Origin: a virus
Virus record (IMG/VR): IMGVR_UViG_3300044730_001128
Coordinates: 1-46,860 of that record
Strand: one strand, 5' to 3'
DNA: 46,860 bases
Position 1 is the stretch's first letter. Every line of letters begins with the position of its first letter. Made by a program: the position numbers and the translations under genes. Under the pieces are notes generated by a model that was not told the origin of the DNA, ran no database searches, and was given only the letters and a program-made list of their open reading frames with translations. Positions 36,623-44,159 of the stretch are shown piece after piece.

Positions 36623-37153
36623 GTGCCCGCCGCCATTGACGCCACAGTGGGTGGAGCTTCGGCCAACAGCTATGTGACGCTGGCGGCTGCTGACACCTAC
36701 TTTGAAACGGTGCCTGATTCCAGCACCTGGACCACCAAGACGACCGACCAAAAAAACCGCGCCCTAATCTCCGCCACCCGCTGGATCGACGCGCTGAGCT
36801 TCTACGGCGACCGCTGCACGGACACCCAAGCCCTGAAGTGGCCCCGCGATAGCTACACGGTGGATGGCGTTGACCTCGCCTGCACCCTGATTCCCGACGG
36901 CATCAAAACCGCCACCTACGAGCTGGCACGCGCCTTCGCCAACGACACCGACGCCATCACCGGCAGCACTGGCACCACCGGCATCTACGACCAAGTGGAA
37001 CTGGGCGAACTCAAGGTCAAGTACAACAAATCCAGCCAAACCAGCGGCGTCATCAACAACGTCTTCGACGTTTACCCCTGGCTCCAGACCTACCTAGGCC
37101 CCTATTGCATGGGCGGTGCCGCCAACTACGCCGTCCGCCTCTTCCGAGGGTGA
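36623..37153 (+). CDS. Head-tail connector, DnaT-like family (176 aa)
   Basis: GTG start, three bases after the previous stop. ATVGGASANSYVTLAAADTY, RALISATRWIDALSFYGDR and LKWPRD are the conserved blocks of the phage family named after DnaT-like ssDNA-binding proteins, which in fact acts as head-tail adaptor (a ring below the portal). C-terminal half helical with LGPYCMGGAANYAVRLF. It is followed by two more connector-type genes, as usual. Confidence 0.75.
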   Translation: MPAAIDATVGGASANSYVTLAAADTYFETVPDSSTWTTKTTDQKNRALISATRWIDALSFYGDRCTDTQALKWPRDSYTVDGVDLACTLIPDGIKTATYELARAFANDTDAITGSTGTTGIYDQVELGELKVKYNKSSQTSGVINNVFDVYPWLQTYLGPYCMGGAANYAVRLFRG

Positions 37154-37154
37154 C

Positions 37155-37532
37155 ATGGGCCTAATCGACGACACTTTTGCCCCAATCCCGACCTCACTCC
37201 TAGCGGACTGGGGCCAGAACATCACGTACATCAAAACAGTTACACCCCGCACCTACGACCCCACTACCGGTAACGTAACTGGCGCCGATACCACGGTCAC
37301 AGTCAAAGCCGTCATCACCCGCGTCACACCCCGCGAATCCGAAGGTCTGTACCAAGCCACCGACGTCAAATTCATCTTCGGCAGCAGCGAGCTTGGAACG
37401 TACTACCCCACCGAAGCTGACCGCATCCAGTACACCCAAGCCGGCGTCACCCGCGAAGCCAAAATCCTCAACATCAACACCTACCGCGGCGACGCCCCAG
37501 TCCTGCACATCGTTATAGCGAGGCCCCAATAA
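37155..37532 (+). CDS. Putative head closure / neck protein (125 aa)
   Basis: The start MGLIDDTFAPIPTSLLADWG at 37155 follows the connector by one base. The sequence is beta-rich (ITYIKTVTPRTYDPTTGNVT, KAVITRVTPRESE, DVKFIFGSSELGTY), in keeping with the head-closure or stopper fold. Position between adaptor and tail-completion genes supports the call. Confidence 0.65.
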   Translation: MGLIDDTFAPIPTSLLADWGQNITYIKTVTPRTYDPTTGNVTGADTTVTVKAVITRVTPRESEGLYQATDVKFIFGSSELGTYYPTEADRIQYTQAGVTREAKILNINTYRGDAPVLHIVIARPQ

Positions 37533-38071
37533 TGGCACGCCGCCGCAACGACTTTATGCGCTTGGCAAAAAATATCGAAGCCGGCTTTCTTGCCCCCTTC
37601 ATTATCGGCGTGGCACGCAGCGCCGAAAACATCGTCCTCCAACTACAAGAACAGGGACCAGCTTGGTCGGGCCAATTCTCAAACTCTTGGGAAATAGCAA
37701 CCCCCAGCAAAGTATCCACTGGGACTGGCGCATCTGGCGAAGCCCAGCGACTTAAAGCGCCAATTCTTACGGTTGACGAATTTAAATTCAAACCAGAAAT
37801 TAAATACTACATTGCAAACAAGGCCCCTCACGCAGATGTAGCTCTTGATTTAGTTGAAAGTACATACCGTTATCCGGGATACGAACCGATCAAAAAAGCA
37901 GAAAGAGGCCAACGAGTTAGCGGCCTGCGCGGCGATCTAGCTGTAAATCCCACCGGCCCCAACAGACGCACCGCCCCACTGGACTGGTACACCACCTATT
38001 TGCGCGGCGGAGCAATCGACAAGACCATCAGCTTGTACATGGACCAGTCCCTCCGTAATGTGAAGTTATGA
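37532..38071 (+). CDS. Tail completion protein, HK97 gp10-like (179 aa)
   Basis: Coupled by TAATG. The N-terminal helix pair (NDFMRLAKNIEAGFLAPFII, GVARSAENIVLQLQEQGPAW) and WSGQFSNSWEI, followed by PHADVALDLV and YPGYEPIKKAERG, fit the HK97 gp10-type neck/tail-completion family. It would join the tail to the head closure ring. It overlaps the next gene by four bases. Confidence 0.65.
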   Translation: MARRRNDFMRLAKNIEAGFLAPFIIGVARSAENIVLQLQEQGPAWSGQFSNSWEIATPSKVSTGTGASGEAQRLKAPILTVDEFKFKPEIKYYIANKAPHADVALDLVESTYRYPGYEPIKKAERGQRVSGLRGDLAVNPTGPNRRTAPLDWYTTYLRGGAIDKTISLYMDQSLRNVKL

Positions 38072-38499
38072 ACTACCAAGCCATCCGCGCCGCCGTCGAA
38101 AATCCGCTACTAACAGCGTTTGGCGCCCTCGTTCCAGCGGTGCCGGTCTATTTCGACAACATCACCGCCGTCCCACCCAACACAACTACTGAATACGTCC
38201 GCGTCAACGTCACCTTCGGCATCACCAACGAACCCACCTTGACCTCCAGCGTCGACAACGCCCGCGGAGCAATAATCATTCGCATTTTCACCGAAAAAGG
38301 CCGTGGTCCCGCCCGCAACCAAACCCTGCTAACCACCGCAGTCAACGTGCTGGAAACCCTCAACAACTCAACGAAGAGCACAACCGGCGTTTATTTCAAG
38401 GTGGGTGAAATCAACGGCCCTACATTTTCAGCTACAGAAGATGCGCCCCATTTCGTGGGGCGAATTGACACTTCCTACGTCGCTACCGTGCTGTCGTAG
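38068..38499 (+). CDS. Tail terminator protein (143 aa)
   Basis: ATGA overlap with the previous gene. MNYQAIRAAVENPLLTAFGA, then PVYFDNITAVPPNTTTEYVR and RGAIIIRIFTEKGRGPARNQ are the layout of phage tail terminators (DUF4128-like), with the N-terminal helix and central sheet. In siphoviruses it caps the tail tube at the head side and fixes tail length with the tape measure. Confidence 0.75.
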   Translation: MNYQAIRAAVENPLLTAFGALVPAVPVYFDNITAVPPNTTTEYVRVNVTFGITNEPTLTSSVDNARGAIIIRIFTEKGRGPARNQTLLTTAVNVLETLNNSTKSTTGVYFKVGEINGPTFSATEDAPHFVGRIDTSYVATVLS

Positions 38500-38509
38500 G
38501 AAGAAACTA

Positions 38510-38555
38510 TTACAGGCGCTAACCTGTGATAAGCCGGGCAGTGCCCGCCCTGTAA
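38510..38555 (+). promoter_or_regulatory. Structured leader before the major tail gene
   Basis: ACAGG at 38512-38516 can pair with CCTGT at 38523-38527 (short hairpin), or, extended as TTACAGG (38510-38516), with CCTGTAA at 38549-38555; the two are mutually exclusive. A GGGC-AGT-GCCC hairpin (38536-38546) lies between. The start codon is 19 bases further on and has no clear Shine-Dalgarno. This could control how much tail protein is made. Confidence 0.45.
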
Positions 38556-38573
38556 CAACCTCCTGGTACGCCA

Positions 38574-39347
38574 ATGGCCACCACCGTTCTGTCCGGCACG
38601 TCCGGCGCTCTTTACTACAAGCCCGCTGGCACCACCGGCTCGTTCGGTGAGTCTGGCGTCAACATCGCCACCGACACCATCACGGTCGAGACCTACCTGA
38701 ATTTCAAGGTAGGCGATCCCGTGAAGTTCCGCGTAATCAACAGCCAGACCGGTGGCTCCGGTTCCGGCACGTTGCCTGCCCCTATCTCGGCAGCCACCAC
38801 CTACTACGTGCTTAGTTACACCGCTGCCACCGGTGAACTGACCGTCTCTACCAGCGCCGGCGGCACCATTCTTGCCATCACCGACGACGGCACCGCCGTT
38901 GCCCCCAACGAATTCGAGGTTTACTACGCCGATTTCGTGGCAGTGGGCCAAGTCCGCGACTGGACCTTTGAGATCAGCCGCGCCGAAATCGACGTCACCA
39001 CCATCGGTCAAACCCAAGGTCAGTACGTCCCCTTCCGTAACTACATCGCCGGTTTCGGCGACGGCACTGGCACCGCCACGGTCTACATGACCAACGAGAA
39101 CGCTTCGATGTCCAACCGGATGATCGAGGACGTGCTCCAGCGCCAGCAGACCGGCGCCGCCTTCAAGCTGTACATCGACCGCGTGTACAGCGGTGGCAAC
39201 GTGAGCGAAAGCCTCAGCCGCTCGATCAGCTTCGACGCCACGCTGACCTCGGCCAGCATGAACGTCAACCCTGACGACGCCCAGTCTGTGACGGTGAACT
39301 TCCGCCCGGCTGCCACCCCGACCTTCGACTTCAGCACTTCCGCCTGA
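38574..39347 (+). CDS. Major tail (tube) protein (257 aa)
   Basis: The conserved N-terminus SGTSGALYYKPAGTTGSFGE and the central VGQVRDWTFEISRAEIDVTT are typical of siphovirus tail-tube proteins. Residues ~40-115 appear to be an inserted immunoglobulin-like or beta domain (YLNFKVGDPVKFRVINSQTG). Position between tail terminator and chaperones fits. Codons are strongly biased, as for an abundant protein, and a terminator follows. Two related proteins are at 1949 and 2440. Confidence 0.85.
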   Translation: MATTVLSGTSGALYYKPAGTTGSFGESGVNIATDTITVETYLNFKVGDPVKFRVINSQTGGSGSGTLPAPISAATTYYVLSYTAATGELTVSTSAGGTILAITDDGTAVAPNEFEVYYADFVAVGQVRDWTFEISRAEIDVTTIGQTQGQYVPFRNYIAGFGDGTGTATVYMTNENASMSNRMIEDVLQRQQTGAAFKLYIDRVYSGGNVSESLSRSISFDATLTSASMNVNPDDAQSVTVNFRPAATPTFDFSTSA

Positions 39348-39374
39348 TAGTCTGCAAAACGGACGAAACCCGGA

Positions 39375-39400
39375 CCCCGGCCTCACCGCCGGGGTTTTTT
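39375..39400 (+). terminator. Rho-independent terminator after the major tail gene
   Basis: CCCCGGC and GCCGGGG (seven-base stem, loop CTCACC) followed by TTTTTT. It probably sets tail-tube expression apart from the chaperones. Confidence 0.88.
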
Positions 39401-39413
39401 GTCTCTACTCCGC

Positions 39414-39419
39414 TACACT
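39414..39419 (+). promoter_or_regulatory. -10-like element TACACT
   Basis: TACACT, 13 bases after the terminator T-run and 23 bases before the ATG of the tail chaperone gene. Confidence 0.45.
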
Positions 39420-39442
39420 AATCCGAGACCATCAGGATTTTT

Positions 39443-39790
39443 ATGCCTGCTCCCAGCTCATTGCGTGCCATTGATCGCCTCCGCAAGGCCGCCAACCTGG
39501 AGCCCATCAAAAAGATCGTCGAACTTTCCGACGACACCAAATTTGAAATGTGGGTGGCGCCCCTGACAATGGCCGAGCGCGAACGCGCCCAAAAACAAGC
39601 CAAGTCCGACGACGCCAACGCCTTCGCCCTCCAACTGCTGATCGCCAAGGCTCTCGACGAAAATGGCGCCAAGTTGTTTAGCACCGGCGAGATCGACGTG
39701 CTCAAGAACGAAGTCAAGGACAAGGATCTGCAAGCCCTGATGCTGGCGATCCTGACCGACGACGCGGAGCCCATCGACCCAAAATCCTGA
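39443..39790 (+). CDS. Tail assembly chaperone, short form (115 aa)
   Basis: Analogue of lambda gpG. The protein has a beta part (KKIVELSDDTKFEMWVAPLT) and a helical part (AERERAQKQAKSDDANAFAL, DKDLQALMLAILTDDAE), as in tail assembly chaperones that coat the tape measure. Its frame closes at TGA 39788-39790, right after the slippery heptamer CCCAAAA (39778-39784), where a -1 shift gives the long form. Located between tube and tape measure genes, as in nearly all long-tailed phages. Confidence 0.85.
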   Translation: MPAPSSLRAIDRLRKAANLEPIKKIVELSDDTKFEMWVAPLTMAERERAQKQAKSDDANAFALQLLIAKALDENGAKLFSTGEIDVLKNEVKDKDLQALMLAILTDDAEPIDPKS

Positions 39791-39975
39791 GTGCCGAACT
39801 TCGGAAAGACAACTGGCTCATGCTCCAATTCGGAGTCGCCAAAGAGTTAGGCAAGACTCTTTCCGAAGTCAGCACCACCATGACCGCCGAAGAACTGATC
39901 GGCTGGAGCGCCTACTTCAGCATCCTCAACGAGGACCAGCAGAAGGAGATCGACAAAGCCCGACGCCGCCGCTAA
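39443..39975 (+). CDS. Tail assembly chaperone, -1 frameshift product (about 177 aa)
   Basis: A -1 slip on C-CCA-AAA at 39778-39784 joins the first 114 residues to a 63-residue open frame (39784-39975) that reads ILSAELRKDNWLMLQFGVAK, then ELGKTLSEVSTTMTAEELIG, WSAYFSILNEDQQKEIDKAR. The second part has no start codon of its own near its beginning and looks like lambda gpT (WSAYF, NED). The heptamer matches the X XXY YYZ rule exactly. The amount of shifting cannot be read from sequence. It should recruit the major tail protein onto the chaperone-tape complex. Confidence 0.85.
39778..39784 (+). promoter_or_regulatory. Programmed -1 frameshift site CCCAAAA
   Basis: Slippery heptamer in phase C CCA AAA, four bases before the zero-frame stop. 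A short inverted repeat (CCGAACTTCGG) follows eleven bases downstream and may help pausing. Confidence 0.85.
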
Positions 39976-39990
39976 CCCCGGCGGCTTTTT
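39965..39990 (+). terminator. Rho-independent terminator at the end of the chaperone frame
   Basis: GCCGCC and GGCGGC form the stem around GCTAACCCC, followed by TTTTT. The stop codon of the frameshift product lies in the loop. Confidence 0.75.
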
Positions 39991-39996
39991 ACGGCG

Positions 39997-40002
39997 TAAA
40001 CT
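39997..40002 (+). promoter_or_regulatory. -10-like element TAAACT before the tape measure gene
   Basis: TAAACT starts six bases after the T-run and ends 26 bases before the GTG at 40029. Confidence 0.45.
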
Positions 40003-40028
40003 GAAGTACCAGAGTGTGACGCGGCGCC

Positions 40029-42890
40029 GTGGCCTACAGAGCCGATATTGAAATTGCGGTTCGCGGCGCACAAGAACTAAAGCGTCTGCAAAGTGAAATT
40101 TCCGCAACGTCTAAATTAGTTGACGGATTAAACAACTATCTAGAAAACATAGGCACAGGAGGTATAGTAAGAAGCGTAAATAATTTAAAATCTGCAGTAG
40201 CAGACGCCGCAGAAGCATTTAATAAAGTTGCTTTAGGTACAGATGAAGCTACCGTTGCAGCCAGAAAATATGCTCAAGCTACGGATAGTTTAAATGCTGG
40301 TTTACGAGAACGCGCAGCTTTACTAGACAAAATAAACAGGCAAGAACGAGCAGCGGCTTTAGTGCGTGTAGGTGTGAGCCTGCCTGCTTCTCAGCGCTTG
40401 CTTCCAGCAGCTGCCCCCGGAACCCCGGCTATGAGTGGTGGCGCTCGTCGCCGAATTACCGGTCCTGTAGAACGCCTTGGCGGCGCACGCACCGAAGACC
40501 AGGCCGCGATGGCTCTGCGCTTCGCGCAAGCCTTGCAGGAACAGGTACGCCCACTCAGTCAAATAGATGCTCTGTACGCTGGAATTGCCGGTCAAGCCGC
40601 AAAACTGCAGCAAATAAAAGCATTGCCCGATGCTGCAATGCTTAACGCTTCCGCACGAGGTATTAAACAACTAGAGACTGCAGAAGATCGGCTAAATAAC
40701 GAGCGCCTGGAAAGCGTTACTCGCCTAAGAGAAATAGATCGCCTTGAAGCCTCAAGACAAAGAAGAGCCGGAAAACTACGTGAAAGAGCGGCCTATGAAG
40801 CAGGAACTGCTCCAGCTGCGGCGGAAACAGGTATTGGAGGCGGATTACGAAATAGAGCTGGTGGCGCAATAAGTAGCGCACTTATTGGTGGCGGTTTTCC
40901 GCTGCTGTTTGGGCAAGGTCCGGCAGCTGCAGCTGGCGGTGCTGTCGGCGGCTTAGCTGGTGGTCTTGTAGGAGGAGGCTTTGGCTTTGCTCTTTCTATC
41001 GTTGGTACAGCTCTTGGTGATGCTGCCGAAAAAGCTGACACGTTCAACAAGCAGTTAGCAGTTTTAAACTCCCAAGTTTCCGGCACTGGAAACGCCGCAA
41101 AAATAGTCAGTAAAGATGTAAGTAATCTTGCTAAAACTTTTGGTATAGCCAATGATGAAGCCTTAAAATTACTGCAAAGTTTTGCAGGTTTTGGCGATGC
41201 TAACGTAACTAAATCGTTGGCTTTCTTGTACGGTGATGACGCTTCTATCCTAAAAGGTCTAGCCGCAGCAAAAGATCAAGCGGATTTAGCGCAAGTAATT
41301 CTTGGAGCGTATGAAAAGATCGGAATTGAAAGAGCTACTCAGCTAATAAATCAAATAAAACTGGGCGACTCGGCTGCTGTAGAACTTGCTTTCCAAAAAG
41401 CTCTGCTTGAAGCAAGAATAAAACAAACAGAAGAGGGGCTAAAACAAATAACGATCCAAGATCGTATTGTTGCCGGTCTTGCCACTGCTGCCAGCTTTAT
41501 GGGAGGCGGTCAAGGGCAAATTATTGACCCGGCTATTTTTGGTCAGCAACGCGTATTAGAAAACCGTAAAAATAATCCGCCGTCTTCAATATTTACTAAC
41601 GCTTTACAGGGACTTAGACAACTGCGTTCTGCCACGCAAGGCGTGGAATCTTTGCGTCCAGATAAAGGTGCTGATAAAGCTGCTAGGGATGCTGAGCGCG
41701 AACGCCAGCGGGTTGCTCAAGTGGTACGTGATCGCAATGCAGAAGCCTCGATACTGCGTATCCAGTCCGGGCTACAACAAAAAATTGCGGATGCTGAACT
41801 CAAGCGCGATCCTATCCTTGTAGCTCGTTTACAAGGTGAAGAAAGGATACTGGCTATTCAATACCAGTACGCTAAAGAACTAGCAAACGAAAAGAACCTA
41901 GAAGCCCAAATTGCGATTACACGCGAAGGGCGTGCCGCAATCAAAAAACAGCAAGTCGAAAATGAAATACGCCTCAACGCTATTTATGCAGAACGTAAAG
42001 AGTTTACCGAAGACACCATTAAGTCTCTGCAGTACGAACTTAACCTCAAAAATGCAACTACGGAAGCAGAACGTAATAGTTTGCGGATAGCGTATGAAAT
42101 GGAGGCATTAAAAAAAGGCGGGCAAGTTGACGCAAACGCGCTTCCGCAAATTGAGGCACTCAAAAAACAACTTGCTGCCCCAGAAACCGCCGGCGAAATC
42201 ATCCAAAAACGCATTGGCGCCCTGCAAGACGAGCTAACCAAGCTGACCAACATCGGCAACATCGCCGTATCGGTGGCAGACAGCATTGGCACGGCCTTCA
42301 GCCAAGCGTTCCAAGGCATCATCTCTGGCACAATGACCGCCCAAGAAGCCCTGGCCAGTTTCTTCCAATCTGTCGGGGATGCCTTTATTCAAATGGCATC
42401 CGAGATCATCGCCAAACAGCTAACGATGATCATTCTCCAAACCATCCTTAAAGCATTGGGTGGCGGCGGTGGGGCATCACCTTTTGCTGGCGGTCCAGCA
42501 ACCGGAGGAGAAACAAATACTTTTGCATATGCAGCAGGTGCACCCCAATTCAGGGCAGACGGCGGTTCAGTTAGAGCCTCCACGCCTTACCTCGTTGGCG
42601 AGCGCGGCCCCGAGCTGTTTGTGCCTGGCACCAGCGGCGGCGTGATGTCCAACAGCGACCTGCGTGCCTCGATGGGCGCAGCCCCTGGTGCCAGCGGCGG
42701 TCCTGTCCTTAACATGAGCTTTGAGACCAGCACGATCAACGGGGTGGAATACGTCAGCCGCGATCAACTGGAGGCTGCGATGGCTCAAACCCGCCGCCAA
42801 GCCGCCCGCGACGGCGCCCAACGTGGCATGTCCATGACGTTGGACAGACTCCAGCAGTCACCCTCCACACGTAAAAGGGTCGGCTTCTAA
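40029..42890 (+). CDS. Tape measure protein (953 aa)
   Basis: GTG start. Long helical protein with charged coiled coils (about 1-110, 210-260, 540-700), a Gly/Ala-rich hydrophobic stretch (about 265-330: GGFPLLFGQGPAAAAGGAVG, GLAGGLVGGGFGFALSIVG) that may enter the host membrane, and a C-terminal SFFQSVGDAFIQMASEIIAK. Near the end is YLVGERGPELFVPGTSGGVM, a widespread tape-measure motif. At about 0.15 nm per residue it predicts a tail near 140 nm. The part from about 40080 to 42180 is AT-rich in codon use, the last 700 bases C-rich, indicating a hybrid gene. Confidence 0.92.
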   Translation: MAYRADIEIAVRGAQELKRLQSEISATSKLVDGLNNYLENIGTGGIVRSVNNLKSAVADAAEAFNKVALGTDEATVAARKYAQATDSLNAGLRERAALLDKINRQERAAALVRVGVSLPASQRLLPAAAPGTPAMSGGARRRITGPVERLGGARTEDQAAMALRFAQALQEQVRPLSQIDALYAGIAGQAAKLQQIKALPDAAMLNASARGIKQLETAEDRLNNERLESVTRLREIDRLEASRQRRAGKLRERAAYEAGTAPAAAETGIGGGLRNRAGGAISSALIGGGFPLLFGQGPAAAAGGAVGGLAGGLVGGGFGFALSIVGTALGDAAEKADTFNKQLAVLNSQVSGTGNAAKIVSKDVSNLAKTFGIANDEALKLLQSFAGFGDANVTKSLAFLYGDDASILKGLAAAKDQADLAQVILGAYEKIGIERATQLINQIKLGDSAAVELAFQKALLEARIKQTEEGLKQITIQDRIVAGLATAASFMGGGQGQIIDPAIFGQQRVLENRKNNPPSSIFTNALQGLRQLRSATQGVESLRPDKGADKAARDAERERQRVAQVVRDRNAEASILRIQSGLQQKIADAELKRDPILVARLQGEERILAIQYQYAKELANEKNLEAQIAITREGRAAIKKQQVENEIRLNAIYAERKEFTEDTIKSLQYELNLKNATTEAERNSLRIAYEMEALKKGGQVDANALPQIEALKKQLAAPETAGEIIQKRIGALQDELTKLTNIGNIAVSVADSIGTAFSQAFQGIISGTMTAQEALASFFQSVGDAFIQMASEIIAKQLTMIILQTILKALGGGGGASPFAGGPATGGETNTFAYAAGAPQFRADGGSVRASTPYLVGERGPELFVPGTSGGVMSNSDLRASMGAAPGASGGPVLNMSFETSTINGVEYVSRDQLEAAMAQTRRQAARDGAQRGMSMTLDRLQQSPSTRKRVGF

Positions 42891-43306
42891 TGGCTAACTT
42901 CCCCTCCTTTACACCTACCGCACGCCGCTATACACCCGGCGTCTACCCCCAAAAAACATTCCGCACGCTGTCTGGAGTCACGGTCCGCCGTACCTTCGGC
43001 AACAGCCCCTACGGCGCCCAACTGGAACTGGAATACGGAAATATCCCCGACGCAACCGTCGACGCCTTTTTGAATCATTATCATTCTCAAACCGCCAGCA
43101 ACAGCCGTTTCCGCTTATCCGACAACGTGACTGCTGGTATGAGTTCCGCGCTCACCGCCGAAGTCACCAGCTACACGGCTGACCGCGGTAATTTGCGCTG
43201 GGAGTACGAAAAACCGCCCCAGGTCCAGTCTGTACGCCCCGGCATTTACACCGTTACCATCACGCTGCTTGGAGAAATCCGCAACACGACTACGGATGAC
43301 GCGTGA
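42890..43306 (+). CDS. Minor tail protein (138 aa)
   Basis: TAATG overlap with the tape measure gene. FTPTARRYTPGVYPQKTFRT, then GVTVRRTFGNSPYGAQLELE and AFLNHYHSQTASNSRFRL suggest the beta-type minor tail family found directly after tape measures in cyanophage-like siphoviruses (role akin to lambda M). It is coupled to the next gene by TGATG. Confidence 0.7.
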   Translation: MANFPSFTPTARRYTPGVYPQKTFRTLSGVTVRRTFGNSPYGAQLELEYGNIPDATVDAFLNHYHSQTASNSRFRLSDNVTAGMSSALTAEVTSYTADRGNLRWEYEKPPQVQSVRPGIYTVTITLLGEIRNTTTDDA

Positions 43307-43782
43307 TGGCTATTGACGTCCGCATCGCCCAATTTTTCAATCTGACCACAACCGACGGCACCACTCACCGCTATCAAAACTATTTTGTAAACGAAAGTTA
43401 CAGCTACCTAAGCCAGCGCTACGAGTTTGCCCCTTTTCGCGCCGAAGGTACCGTTTCCAACAACACGGGCGACAACACCCTTGTGCAGGTGCTGTTCCCC
43501 AACGTAGATTTTGCCATCCGTTTGTTGGACGCCGGCAACGGCAACCGCCTGGGACGCCTGGTGCTTTCCACTGTGTGGCTGACGAGCAACAACGAAATTG
43601 CCGTAAACGGCGCCACCCAAGTCGAGTATCTAGTTGGCATTGGCGCCAGTATCAGCGAGACTACTATTGAGCTGCGCTACCGCTCAGCCATCGACAGCGT
43701 GGTTTCCAACTTTCCGGCCCGCGTACTCACGCGCCAGCTGGTCGGCCCCCTTCCCGTCAGCGCCAACGTATCCCTCCAGTGA
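43306..43782 (+). CDS. Minor tail protein, lambda L-like position (158 aa)
   Basis: The ATG at 43306 is chosen; a GTG three bases earlier is possible. MAIDVRIAQFFNLTTTDGTT, RYEFAPFRAEGTVSNNTGDN and NRLGRLVLSTVWLTSN are beta-rich, like DUF1833/lambda L-type minor tail proteins. It lies between the other minor tail gene and the tail peptidase, the normal M-L-K-J order. Confidence 0.7.
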   Translation: MAIDVRIAQFFNLTTTDGTTHRYQNYFVNESYSYLSQRYEFAPFRAEGTVSNNTGDNTLVQVLFPNVDFAIRLLDAGNGNRLGRLVLSTVWLTSNNEIAVNGATQVEYLVGIGASISETTIELRYRSAIDSVVSNFPARVLTRQLVGPLPVSANVSLQ

Positions 43783-44159
43783 ACGACTTAATCGGGCTGC
43801 GCTACGGCTGGGGCCACGCACCTTGGGACGGCAGCGGCAAAACCGATTGTTTCCAGCTGGCGTGCGAGGTCCACAAACGCTTGGGGTTTGCCGACTACAC
43901 CGAGCAGTTCGAGTGGGTCTACCGCGACTACACCGACGAAACCTTCCCGCGCAAACTGATTTTTCGCTGGCTGCTGGACAACGGAACCCGGATTGACGCA
44001 CCCCGCTCTGGTGCAGTGGCCTTTTTACCCGGTGAAGCCGGAGCTGCGCTGGCCACTGTTTTGGAGGACGATGCTGTGCTTTTTATCGCCCCAAGTCAGA
44101 ATGTGGTGCGTAGCCAGATTCCCACTGGGATGGGCGCATATTTCTGGATGAACCGATGA
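43779..44159 (+). CDS. NlpC/P60-like tail peptidase (126 aa)
   Basis: GTG start overlapping the previous stop (GTGA). LRYGWGHAPWDGSGKTDCFQ and LACEVHKRLGFADY are the NlpC/P60 active-site block with the catalytic Cys in TDCFQLA; the second region (SGAVAFLPGEAGAA, then EDDAVLFIAPSQNVVRSQIP) lacks the usual H...H pair clearly, so the domain may be reduced. In lambda-like tails (gpK) it is at the tail tip and cuts peptidoglycan during DNA entry. It overlaps the tail-tip gene by ATGA. Confidence 0.75.
   Translation: MNDLIGLRYGWGHAPWDGSGKTDCFQLACEVHKRLGFADYTEQFEWVYRDYTDETFPRKLIFRWLLDNGTRIDAPRSGAVAFLPGEAGAALATVLEDDAVLFIAPSQNVVRSQIPTGMGAYFWMNR

Noticed and set aside
38475-39386. 303-residue minus-strand frame opposite the major tail gene
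   Set aside because: Same cause: antisense of a highly biased, abundant structural gene.
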